From Megascapheus bottae (Eukaryota > Chordata > Mammalia > Rodentia > Geomyidae), in assembly GCA_024803745.1 (NCBI GenBank), contig JANJXV010000025.1, positions 13,804,341 to 13,868,340 on the forward strand: 64,000 bases of DNA, written 5' to 3'. A program made the translations under genes and the position numbers. The notes under the pieces were generated by a model, which was given only the letters and a program-made list of their open reading frames with translations, did no database searches and was not told the DNA's origin. Shown here piece by piece: positions 55,681 through 64,000 of this stretch (position 1 is its first letter; each line of letters begins with the position of its first letter).

Positions 55681-55689
55681 TTTAAAAAA

Positions 55690-56045
55690 AGAATAAATAT
55701 GAATAGGAGAACTGAATCAAGCTAGAAGTAAAGTCAGTCTGCATTGTCTCACATTATAGTGGGGAAAATTAAGATTTAACAAAAGTAGTGAAAAATCATT
55801 TCCTAAAGCCTATTATTGCTATACCTGCCTGAACAATCACTTCTTACACACGATTCGTGACACTCTCAGCGTGTACCACTTGTGAGGCAGCTAAGCACAG
55901 AGTGTCTATGACACCAGCCTTTTCACTATTCTCACCAGCTGTCCTTAAATTTTTTTCCCTGGTTACCTCCATTTTCACCAATTGGGGAGCAGGCTTGGAG
56001 CCCATCTCATATTCCAGCCGTTTACCCACTTACGAAAGTGTGTGA
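55690..56045. other. Unique sequence
   Basis: No element recognised. Confidence 0.4.
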
Positions 56046-56049
56046 ATCA

Positions 56050-56160
56050 GAGACAGTCCTTCAAAGTCTTAGCATTCCACTTCTTCATCTATAAAATGGG
56101 TATGGTGCCATTTTCATTGCAACTTTTCAGGATTAATAATACAATGTATATAAGGCCCCA
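56050..56160 (+). mobile_element. MIR SINE fragment
   Basis: CCACTTCTTCATCTATAAAA then TGGGTATGGTGCC and CAGGATTAATAATACAATGT follow the MIR 3' half. Confidence 0.65.
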
Positions 56161-56209
56161 GTAAGGGTAGTTGGCACAAGTTAGTTGATAATTTTCCACC
56201 CTGCCATGA

Positions 56210-56440
56210 CAGATGAAGATAGCTAGCAGTGATGGAATGTTTGAGTGCTTTGTACTTTGGAAAGCACTGCTCTTTCACCATCTTGGAGCTAGAACTCAAC
56301 TCAGAACTTCAGGCTAAGGGAGGTACTGTTATGTTTCCTCTTTTGTATGTGAGAAAATGGGGACTGAAGAGGTAAAGTAGCATGTCTAAGGTTATTTACC
56401 AATAATAAATATTGCATTCAATCAATGTTAATTATAGTAA
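56210..56440 (-). mobile_element. MIR SINE
   Basis: TTGAGTGCTTTGTACTTTGG, TGTGAGAAAATGGGGACTGA and AGTAGCATGTCTAAGGTTAT keep the reversed MIR order. Two MIRs of opposite strand lie within 400 bases. Confidence 0.65.
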
Positions 56441-56449
56441 TTAACTAGT

Positions 56450-57170
56450 AATGCTGTTGATTGCCTTAATTTACACAGCTTCAGATCTGACACTGAATGG
56501 AACTTCTGGATGGCTCACTGGGGAATAGGTGAATGTAGCCGATAACTCCACTTTACTTGCTGGGGTGGGTAGGGCAGCTAAGAATGGCATTATACCTCCT
56601 CCAGTCTAGCCAGAAAATGAAAAGGGTAGGTCTGGGTGACAGCTGACCAGAGAATGCCAGAAGGTGGCAGTGTGGTGGTGTATGGAGAAGTTCTACTGGC
56701 TAGAAGATAGAAGAGCTACCAGCTGGGGTCAGTGAGATGACTCAGGCTTGGTGAGAAGGAGAGAAGGGGAAAAGGATTTACCTTTGTGATAGGCCTGGGG
56801 GTGGGAGGGAATTGGCAAGGAAGAAGCTCAGTGGTGATCACATAGTCATGTAGAGAGCCTCAGTGCCCAGGGCCTTTATATGCCTGAAGCTTACCCTATT
56901 GTTTATGAATCATAATATCTGGCCAAGGGACTTGGTGTTGCAAGACAACAACTTCAGGCCGCTGAGCCTAGAGAAAGGCAGCTGCATTCATTTGTGCATT
57001 CAAAGCCTTCTTTGGCTGTGGCCATGGTTAGCTCCCAAGAATGCAATGACACTTCACACTGGAGTATGTGCTCCCATGTATCATGTTCTAGCAAGTTTCA
57101 AACTTTTAAAAATTTTACTCTAGCTCTCCATTCAAATGAGTAGTTTACTTAGAAGTTAAAACCAAGGGAC
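56450..57170. other. Unique sequence
   Basis: A plus frame at 56863-57123 without domains; nothing else. Confidence 0.4.
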
Positions 57171-57174
57171 ATCT

Positions 57175-57382
57175 CACATGTCTCCCAAGTTCAAAAGAAA
57201 GGATGATCTAACAATTTATTTGTTGTTACCATATCTAACTTTGGTACCTGATATATTGTATATACATTTATTTGTTTATTTAAAACAGGGAAGGGAAGGG
57301 GAAAAACAAGATGATTGGGAAGGGGGAAGGGGGGGTAGAGGGAAGTGGGAGGAAAACATGGGAAGTTCAAGAAGTAATGTAC
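57175..57382 (+). mobile_element. L1-like 3' end, copy A, cut short
   Basis: CTGATATATTGTATATACAT, then GGGAAGGGGAAAAACAAGAT and GAAGTAATGTACCAG, where the SINE starts. The usual end (TGTAACCCC...AATAAA) is missing. Confidence 0.7.
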
Positions 57383-57383
57383 C

Positions 57384-57608
57384 AGCCGGGTGCAGTGGCT
57401 CACACCTGTAATCCTAGCTACTTAGGAGGCTGAGATCTGAGGATCTCAGTTTAAAGCCAGCCTGAGCACTAAAGTCCATGAGACTCTTATCTCCAGCTAA
57501 CCACCAGAAAGCCAGAAGTGGTGTTGTGGCTCAAGGGGTAGGGTGATAGCCTTGAACTGAAGAGCTCAGGGACAAGAGTTCAAGCCCCATGACTGACTAC
57601 AATAAAAA
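57384..57608 (+). mobile_element. B1-headed Geo SINE
   Basis: GCCGGGTGCAGTGGCTCACA through GAGTTCAAGCCCCATGACTG and an A-rich tail. AGAAGTAAT stands on both sides (57370-57378, 57610-57618). Confidence 0.9.
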
Positions 57609-57616
57609 AAGAAGTA

Positions 57617-57896
57617 ATATAATGAGTGATTGTTGTCCTTCATGTACTATGTTATCTCTCATCTCTTTTGCTGTCCCTTGGCTATCTCTTATTGTTACAG
57701 TATTTTACTTTGTTATCTGATATATTGTATATATGCATATTTGGTTATTTCAAATCGGATAGGGAAGGGGGAAAACAAGATGAGGGGTGGGGGTGGGGGG
57801 AGGGAAATGGGGACCAAGACATGAAAAAAAAAGAAGTAATGTACCTACTACCTGACAAATGTAATTGTAATCCCTCTATACATCATCCAGACAATT
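57617..57896 (+). mobile_element. L1-like 3' end, copy B
   Basis: ATGAGTGATTGTTGTCCTTC, CTGATATATTGTATATATGC, G-rich tract at 57764-57812, GAAGTAATGTACCTACTACC and GTAATCCCTCTATACATCAT. Close to the 18.6 kb copy. The 110-codon frame through it is not ORF2. Confidence 0.75.
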
Positions 57897-57908
57897 ATAT
57901 ATGTGTGT

Positions 57909-57949
<41 letters not shown>

Positions 57950-57957
57950 TGTGTGTA
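57897..57957. repeat. (TG)n microsatellite at L1-like tail
   Basis: TATATGTGTG start, two TATG interruptions, in place of the A-tail of copy B. Confidence 0.96.
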
Positions 57958-58198
57958 AAAAAGAAAAAATAGTCCTTTGGAAGACCATCTTGGCAAAGAA
58001 AATGCTTGTTTCATTAGTTGAATACAATTTGAATAAAAAAGGCTTGACTATATGTCAAGTAGCCGAGGTAGAATTAAATAAACAATGAATATAAGCACTG
58101 TGTTGCAGGCCAGGTTTTTCCAGGATACAATTTTACCTGATAGTCCTATTAGTTATGAACAAGTCTACAGTAAATAAAGACTAATAAAAGTAAAAGAG

Positions 58199-58300
58199 AA
58201 ATGTATTTGTTTTATTTTTATTATCTTAAAGTAGTTGAACAAAAGGGTTTTGATTCAATATATTAGTTTGTGAGTACAATGCATGTTAATCAACGAGTGA
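58199..58300 (-). mobile_element. L1 3' end fragment
   Basis: ATTATCTTAAAGTAGTTGAA and GTGAGTACAATGCATGTTAA then TCAACGAGTGATG match the 54.7 kb copy in the same orientation. Its far side is displaced by two SINEs. Confidence 0.65.
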
Positions 58301-58308
58301 TGACTTTT

Positions 58309-58527
58309 TTTGGGGGGGGCAGTCCTGGGGCTTGAACTCTGGGAGCTGTCCCTGAGCTTCTTTTGCTCAAGGCTAGTGCTCTACCAGTTGAGACACAGCT
58401 CCACTTCCAGCTGTTTAAAGTTGTTTCTTAGAGATAATACTCTCACAAACTTTACTGAACTGCAATTCTCAGATCTCTGTCTGTTGTACAACTAGAATTT
58501 CAGGCTTGAGCCATTGGTGCCCAGCCA
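58309..58527 (-). mobile_element. B1-headed Geo SINE
   Basis: GCAGTCCTGGGGCTTGAACT, GAGACACAGCTCCACTTCCA and AGAATTTCAGGCTTGAGCCA. Begins with TTTTTTTGGGGGGGG, a G-run in the tail. Confidence 0.85.
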
Positions 58528-58536
58528 AAGGATGAC

Positions 58537-58745
58537 ACTCTGTGTGTGTGGTTTAAACCTAGAGCTTTTTCATGGAAGGCTAGCATTCTACCACTTGAGC
58601 CACTGCTCTACTTTGGGCTTTTTTGTTAGTTAATTGGAAATAAGAGTCTCATGAACTTCACTGCCAGAGCTGGTTTAGAACTGTGATCCTCCTATCTTAG
58701 CCTCCTAAGTAGCTAGGATTAGAGATGTGAGCCAAGGACACTTGG
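58537..58745 (-). mobile_element. B1-headed Geo SINE, second in tandem
   Basis: CCACTTGAGCCACTGCTCTA, TTAATTGGAAATAAGAGTCT and CCTCCTAAGTAGCTAGGATT. Its 3' end is shortened and followed by TGTGTGTG. GATGAC occurs before, between and after the two SINEs. Confidence 0.82.
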
Positions 58746-58759
58746 TTAAAGATGACTTT

Positions 58760-59405
58760 TTTTTTCTGGTTGAAAAATGCTTTTTCAAGACCACTTTTTC
58801 TATGATCATTGCACCAAAATCCTTTTTGTTCCCGCACCACAAATACTAATATGTGCTCTCTTTCTCTCTCCTTTCATCTCTCTTTCTCTCCTTGCATAGT
58901 GCAGAAAACTGCAACAAATAAACTTCAGGGTATGGCTCTGCAAAGCATTCACTTCAGTAATTCTTCCTACAATTATCCAAAAATATGTCAGTGCTCTTGG
59001 CTCCAGAATGTTTTTTAGACTTTCAATTTATACTCAACATTTCAAAAGTCTCTCAGTAAGCCTGTTGGAACTTCCAAGGCAAAAGCTTTGAAATTCTAAC
59101 AAGCACTGGACTATACTCATAAATTTAAACAAAACAAAAAATAACCCCATTCCTTTGAATTCTCTGTTGAAGGATCCATGGAGACTAATTGGATCGGCAG
59201 AGATAATCTCTCCCCTGCCTCCCTAGTGCTTCCTAACCCCACAAACTTCTGCTCTCTCTCCAAATGTTTTCATTAGCTCAAGGCCAGGAATACCTGGCTA
59301 GGTTCCAGAAGAAGTGATCTGGAATTCTTTCCTGGCCATTTGCTGTGTGGCATGGGAGTTAACCTGGTAGTGTGTCCATATTTGTGAACTGAGTGTTTAA
59401 AAATT
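58760..59405. other. Unique sequence
   Basis: A CTTTCTCTC-rich stretch at 58856-58890; otherwise nothing. Confidence 0.4.
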
Positions 59406-59407
59406 AT

Positions 59408-59500
59408 AGGGCATCCTACTACCACCCCAGTGCTAGAGACAGGAACCCAGAGCTTCATGTAAACTAGGCAAGTGCTCTACCATTGCACTCTACCCTCCCT
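59408..59500 (-). mobile_element. ID-type SINE monomer, old
   Basis: CCCCAGTGCTAGAGACAGGA, ACCCAGAGCTTCATGTAAAC and GGCAAGTGCTCTACCATTGC are the reversed ID layout; no Geo attached. Confidence 0.65.
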
Positions 59501-59623
59501 TATTTTACCACAGAGTTGTTGGGAAAATCCAATTCAGTAATATTCTTGAATGCTACAGTCTAGCACCTTACTCCTTTTCTGCTTGATGCAATTGTGCTTT
59601 GATTAGTTAAAATGTAAAGAACA

Positions 59624-59848
59624 CTGGGCACTGGTGGATTACACCTGTAATCCTAGCTATTCAGGAGGCTGAGATGTGAGGATCATGGTTCAAAGTCAGC
59701 CTGGGCAGGAAAGTCTGAGAGACCCAAGAAGCTACTCAAAAAACGCAGAAGTTGTGCTGTAGTTCAAGTGGTAGAGTGCTAGACCTGAAACTCAGGGAAA
59801 GCACAAAGGCCCTGAGTTCAAGCCCCAGGACTGGCCAAAAAAAAAAGT
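59624..59848 (+). mobile_element. B1-headed Geo SINE
   Basis: GGGCACTGGTGGATTACACC, CTATTCAGGAGGCTGAGATG, Geo GTTGTGCTGTAGTTCAAGTG and GAGTTCAAGCCCCAGGACTG. Its 3' end CCAGGACTGGCC is the IDL-Geo form. Confidence 0.88.
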
Positions 59849-59854
59849 AAACAA

Positions 59855-60230
59855 CAGGACTCTGTCTCCCTATGGAATGGATTGTACAGTACAGAACTGA
59901 GACACAATAGACACAAACAGGATGCAAACAAGATCCTGGAACTCACTGGCTTTACCCAAAGAAACCATCTTTTTTGTTTTGTTTGTTTTATTTTAATTTT
60001 CTTCTTTAGCATCATGGTTTCTTGAATTAAGAAATAATGAGGTTTGACATGACAACCATAAATAGCCCCTTCTCAAACTTTGGTTTGGGATTTAATCTTT
60101 AAATGCAGTAGCATCTTTTTGCAAATTGTATGAAACAAGAGGGGAATAGGAGGGAGTTTCTCTGTATGGAAGATTAGCTATCTAGATAGTGGGCTCTAAT
60201 TCATATGTTTTCCTTCCTGCCTTGCTCTAC
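59855..60230. other. Unique sequence
   Basis: No element recognised. Confidence 0.4.
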
Positions 60231-60234
60231 ATTT

Positions 60235-60330
60235 GGCAAAATTGCCATCATGTAATTGTCACAAGAACCTCCTGAATCTAGAAAGACATATATTACTATC
60301 TACACTTTAGGAACACTATCAACAGCTAAG
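60235..60330 (-). mobile_element. MIR fragment
   Basis: TGTAATTGTCACAAGAACCT and TATTACTATCTACACTTTAG resemble 'ttaatcctcacaacaaccct' and 'attattatccccatttta'. Confidence 0.55.
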
Positions 60331-60368
60331 AACTCTAACCCTGTTAGAGTTCAACTCTAACCCTGTTG
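60331..60368. repeat. Short direct and inverted repeat
   Basis: AACTCTAACCCTGTT occurs twice, 8 bases apart, and the intervening AGAGTT pairs with AACTCT. Confidence 0.85.
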
Positions 60369-60369
60369 A

Positions 60370-60865
60370 ATCTTAAGCTGAATTCTGAGAAGATCCTTAT
60401 CTTATTTCATATTTTCTGCAGTTTGAGAAACCCTTTTTTTCGGGGGGGCGGTACAACAGAAACTCCTGCACATCAATGGCAGCCTGCACTTTACTGGTCT
60501 TATCTCTACAAATGTTGGTTTGGTCCATGGTCAGGAAACACTTGAGATTTGTTTTTTGAGGAAAAAAAAACCTACAGGTATAATTTTGATTAAGAAGGAC
60601 TGAGAACTGCTAGAAACATGTTTTTTCTATTGTCATCACTTCTCAAGATATCATTCTCTGTTTATAGACTTGTAAAAATATGTTCCTGCATAATATCCAT
60701 CCATGTACCTGGGATCAGAATCTATGAGGTTAGGTAAGGCCCTGAAATGAGTGTTTTCAATGAACTTGAAGGGGAATTCTTCCATTACCTCAAGTTTTAT
60801 AAACTTACATCCTTGGAGAAGGAATAATGGCCCTCGAATAGGAGTGCTCCTATTGTTTACCCAGC
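60370..60865. other. Unique sequence
   Basis: CCCTTTTTTTCGGGGGGGCG at 60431-60450 is a small T/G run. The 108-codon minus frame at 60651-60977 overlaps an L1 end and has no known domain. Confidence 0.4.
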
Positions 60866-60867
60866 TG

Positions 60868-60975
60868 GAATTTTTTATTTTTTCAAAAGATTTTATGTAA
60901 AGATGATATGCAGAGGGGTTACAGTTATATGTCAGGTAATGAATACATTTCTTTTTGAACAGTGTTACCCACTCC
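60868..60975 (-). mobile_element. L1-like 3' end, 5'-truncated
   Basis: GATATGCAGAGGGGTTACAG then TTATATGTCAGGTAATGAAT is the reverse complement of the GTAATG...CCTGAT...TGTAACCCC end at 26.8 kb. Confidence 0.75.
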
Positions 60976-60979
60976 ATTA

Positions 60980-61680
60980 GCTAGAATTATTTTGCTAACT
61001 CCATCAGTCCCAATTTGTGACATCCTCATGGAGACCAGGTCTATTCAGCTTAGCTCTGACTGGCCCTTTCCCATTCTAGAAGTAAGCATGGAACCTGGTC
61101 CTAACCAATAACCAATGAGAGGAGTCTTTTCTGCTTTCCAGAGCTATTACTTGAGGTTTGGGCACATGATTCAAGGAGTGTCAATGAACTCTACTATTTC
61201 TAGAACTCTTTGAAAGAGATGCTTTCTCCTGGCTACCTAAGCTTCAAAGGGCATATCTTGGTTGCTGGTGGTTATCTTTGCTGGTTATTTGGGAAGGCAA
61301 CTGGGAGACAGAGGGGAACAGGGTGGGAAGGAGAAGGAGAAAGGTAGGGTACTACCCACAAAGCCAAAACAATGAATCATGTTGATCCGGGGCTTTAAAG
61401 CTGACTGTAACACTGTGGCATGAGGTACTACACAGAAGATAGACTTGGCAGTCAAGTAGTGTGTGAAACATTGCATTAAGTAAACTGAGTTTATTTCTCT
61501 GGACTTTCTGGATTCTTTAGCATACAGTGATGTACACCAACATGCAGTACTTATAATAATAATTATTTTTTAAGATAGGATGTGTTGTGATGAAGAAATC
61601 CTTGGGGAAAATATTCAGGAAGAACAGGCTTGGCAAGTACCATGGCTCCAAGACCTTCTCTTGGTCATTTTTTGGGGCAC
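60980..61680. other. Unique sequence
   Basis: No element recognised. Confidence 0.4.
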
Positions 61681-61684
61681 GCTC

Positions 61685-61790
61685 TGGCTACAGGTGAAGA
61701 AATAGACTCATGGAACTGGGAGAATTGTCCAAGTTGCTCTGCCCACTGGTAGCAGACTTGGATTCACAGTGATGCTCAGGAAGCAGGAGG
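61685..61790 (-). mobile_element. MIR fragment
   Basis: ACAGGTGAAGAAATAGACTC and CTGGTAGCAGACTTGGATTC resemble 'cagatgaggaaactgag' and 'agtggcagagctgggattc'. Confidence 0.5.
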
Positions 61791-61794
61791 GTAG

Positions 61795-62355
61795 AGGCAG
61801 GGTATCAGTGTACTGTTAGTGCTGTGGTCTTCCAGAAAGGCTCCTTCAGCAGCCCAGGCGGCATCTCCCGAACTGAAAATAAGCCAGGATGACTTGATTG
61901 TTCTGAGGGATATGGACAGATTGAGGTGAAGTGTGCCTATATTAATTGATACAGATGTGGAACAGACAAATTCAAGGCCTCCTTATTAGGGTTCTTCAAA
62001 AATCTTTGCAGAGACCATTGCTCTTGGAAATCTGAAGTAAGAAAAGAGACTATTCTGAAAGCAGTAAAAAGAGTCCATATTATTTCTACTTTAAGACAAG
62101 GCACACTACAGAAATACAAAAGATGCATACGCTTGGAGATGACAGCAGTCCTATGTGTGCTCCTAGCCTTCTGATGCTACGCCAGTGCAATCTGTCCTAG
62201 GAAATGATTTTTAAAATCCAAGTTTGGAAGTTTTATGGAACTCAAACCTAAGAATTACATCCCCTAGAATTACATCCACTACCTCCAACTCATCCTCTTT
62301 TTCAAGAATCAAAATGACAACACTAGAAAGTAAGCCAGTGTTTTCTTTATTTCTT
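61795..62355. other. Unique sequence
   Basis: No element recognised. Confidence 0.4.
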
Positions 62356-62360
62356 CTTTT

Positions 62361-62588
62361 TTCTCCACTCTGTGCTGGTACTGGTCTTGAACTCAGTGCC
62401 TAGGCCATCTCCCTTAGCTTTAGTGCTCAAGATTAGAGCTCTACCACTTGAGTCATAGCTTCACTTCTGGTTTTTTGGTCGTTGATTAGAAACAAGAGCA
62501 GACTTTCCTGTCTGGGTCGCTTCAAACAATGATCCTCAGGTCTCAGACTCCTGAATAACTAGGATTACAGGCATGAGCCACTGGGTCA
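62361..62588 (-). mobile_element. B1-headed Geo SINE
   Basis: TGTGCTGGTACTGGTCTTGA, CTACCACTTGAGTCATAGCT, TTGATTAGAAACAAGAGCAG and GGATTACAGGCATGAGCCAC. Confidence 0.85.
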
Positions 62589-62689
62589 TGCCTAAGATGG
62601 TGTTTTCTGATATGATACCCATGCTCTTTCTGCTACACATGTATTTGAGGGATCTAAAAGGACGGACAAAGTTGAAACCCCAGTCTCTT

Positions 62690-62800
62690 TCTCTCTCTGG
62701 TACACTTTCCTCAACTATAAAAGTAACTATTTGCTATTACTATTATTGGTACTGCAATACTATTATGCAACTAGGAATAACCTATCTCACATTGAAATAC
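62690..62800 (+). mobile_element. MIR fragment
   Basis: TTTCCTCAACTATAAAAGTA and ACTATTATTGGTACTGCAAT resemble 'tttcctcatctgtaaaatg' and 'ataatagtacctac'. Short. Confidence 0.45.
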
Positions 62801-62914
62801 ATACTGAGGTATTAAACAGAGAGGATATTAAAGAGAAATGTGATGAAATTGAATCTTCTTTTTCCATTATTCTTCCTCCAGATACTGGGAGGTTGGGAAA
62901 CTTGGGCAGTGTCT

Positions 62915-62916
<2 letters not shown>

Positions 62917-62970
<54 letters not shown>
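62917..62970. repeat. (TG)n microsatellite at SINE tail
   Basis: About 26 TG units directly before the Geo 3' end of the next SINE. The 157-codon plus frame at 62731-63204 spans this repeat and the SINE. Confidence 0.97.
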
Positions 62971-62971
<1 letters not shown>

Positions 62972-62973
<2 letters not shown>

Positions 62974-63183
62974 CCAGTACTGGGGCTTGAACTAAGGTCT
63001 TCATGCTTTTACTTGGCTTTTACACTCAAAACTGGTGCTCTACCACTGAGGCACATCTCTACTTTTCTGCTGATTAATTGGAAATATGAGGATTGTTCTG
63101 CCTGGGCTGGCTTTGAACCTCAGTACTCAGATCTCAACGTCCTGATTGCTAGGATTGCATGTTTGAGCCACCTGTGCCTGGCT
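62972..63183 (-). mobile_element. B1-headed Geo SINE
   Basis: GCCAGTACTGGGGCTTGAAC, TACCACTGAGGCACATCTCT, TTAATTGGAAATATGAGGAT and GGATTGCATGTTTGAGCCAC. Confidence 0.85.
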
Positions 63184-63189
63184 TGCATT

Positions 63190-63895
63190 ATCTTTCTTAT
63201 CTAAGACTACAGACATTTCCAAAAGTGATTCATCATTGTTTCATGAATCTATACAATGTTTCTAACTAGGTCCACTGTACCAGGCCCAAGATTAAAGATC
63301 TTTAATCATCTTTTAAACATCAACTGTTCCCCAGTGAAACAAGTCTCTGCCAGCCACGAATATTTAAGTTGGCAGGAAGGAGCTAGCCTGCATTCCTGAG
63401 AATTCCACCATCATATCATTTCTTGCAAAGAGTATTTTGTTTTGTTTTGTTTTAATTTAACAAATTGTTTGCCAGGGGACATCCCAGGTTCAAATCTTTC
63501 CTCCTCACTTTCTCTCCATGGGCCATGGTTTTAGGTTGAAAATACAGTTAGTAATTTTTTTCTCACTTTGAGATTTCTCACTTTCGCAAATCTGATTTAG
63601 TATTCAAGCAACTTCCATTGAGCTCTCAGAATCAAGATGCAGACATAGGCTTTCAGATGAAGTACAGATTTGGTTCAATCAACAGTTATCCAGTGCCCTT
63701 GAATTCCAGGCAAATTGTGAAGCCCTGTGGCCTTTGTCATGAGTCAACGACTGAATCCTGGGCACACAAATGCTCTAGAGTCCAGCAAGGGAGAGGGCTT
63801 TTCTCCTACACAGACATGTTACCTAAAGGAAAAATCCAGTCAGGTTGTTAAAGGTCTTTCTTTTCTGCATGGCCCTGCATACCGAGGACCACAGA
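63190..63895. other. Unique sequence
   Basis: A short (TTTTG)n at 63438-63455; short overlapping plus frames only. Confidence 0.4.
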
Positions 63896-63899
63896 AAGC

Positions 63900-64000
63900 T
63901 TTTCTTTTTCTTTTTCTTTTCTTTTTTGCCAGTCCTGGGCCTGATCTCAGAGCCTGAGCACTGTCCTTGGACTTTCTCAAGGCTAGAGCTATACCACTTC
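63900..64000 (-). mobile_element. Geo-containing SINE, cut by window end
   Basis: (CTTTTT)n tail, then GCCAGTCCTGGGCCTGATCT and CTTTCTCAAGGCTAGAGCTA. The TTGGACTTTCTCAAGG form points to an IDL-Geo, whose head lies beyond the window. Confidence 0.85.

Noticed and set aside
57626..57958. 110-codon frame similar to the 18.6 kb one
   Set aside because: The similarity between the two frames reflects the shared repeat, not a gene family; it ends in a TG microsatellite.
62731..63204. 157-codon plus-strand frame with a Cys/Val core
   Set aside because: It is built from a MIR-like fragment, a TG microsatellite and the antisense of a B1-Geo SINE.
1..64000. A CRISPR array, defence system, operon or other multi-gene system
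   Set aside because: The regular repeats are dispersed SINEs or microsatellites with no spacer pattern. Base composition, introns and retroelements are those of a mammalian nuclear genome.

Overview
The window looks like gene-poor mammalian nuclear DNA from a rodent. The best clue to the lineage is a short interspersed element (SINE) present in about twenty copies or fragments. It has a tRNA-Ala/ID-like left part joined to a right part that ends in a GCCAGTCCTGG-type motif next to an A-tail. This matches what I know of IDL-Geo, a SINE reported only from Geomyoidea (kangaroo rats, pocket mice, pocket gophers). A second abundant SINE, about seventeen copies, has a B1/7SL-like head joined to the same right part. 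The assignment to Geomyoidea is inferred from repeat content; species cannot be resolved.

Layout. No complete protein-coding gene, tRNA, rRNA, CRISPR array or bacterial-type operon is visible. Nearly all open frames lie in SINEs, microsatellites or L1 3' ends. The one stretch that reads like a real internal coding exon is 113 bp on the minus strand at 23648-23760, with usable splice sites on both sides; I do not recognise the protein. If it is real, the window is largely intronic to a minus-strand gene. If not, it is intergenic.

1-22 kb holds many SINEs, several L1 3' ends and old MIR and LTR-like remnants. 22-24.9 kb is almost repeat-free around the candidate exon. 24.9-39 kb has an inverted L1 copy, long GA, TA and TC microsatellites and more SINEs. 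39.3-40.8 kb is repeat-poor. 41-52.6 kb carries large TG, AG, GAA and CT tracts and clustered minus-strand SINEs. 52.6-54.7 kb is repeat-poor and AT-rich, with clustered homeodomain and octamer motifs, and is the best candidate for a conserved developmental enhancer. 55-64 kb returns to L1 3' ends, SINEs and TG tracts; the last SINE is cut by the window edge, and the window also begins inside an L1-like 3' end.

How the parts relate. The repeats document LINE-driven activity: A-tails, target-site duplications of 9-17 bp, 5' truncation, one twin-priming-type inversion, and repeated use of one target site. I found no new multi-gene system. The observations most worth checking are the candidate exon, the modular SINE right part with its pol III-like boxes, the doubled L1 3' ends, and the repeat-free islands.
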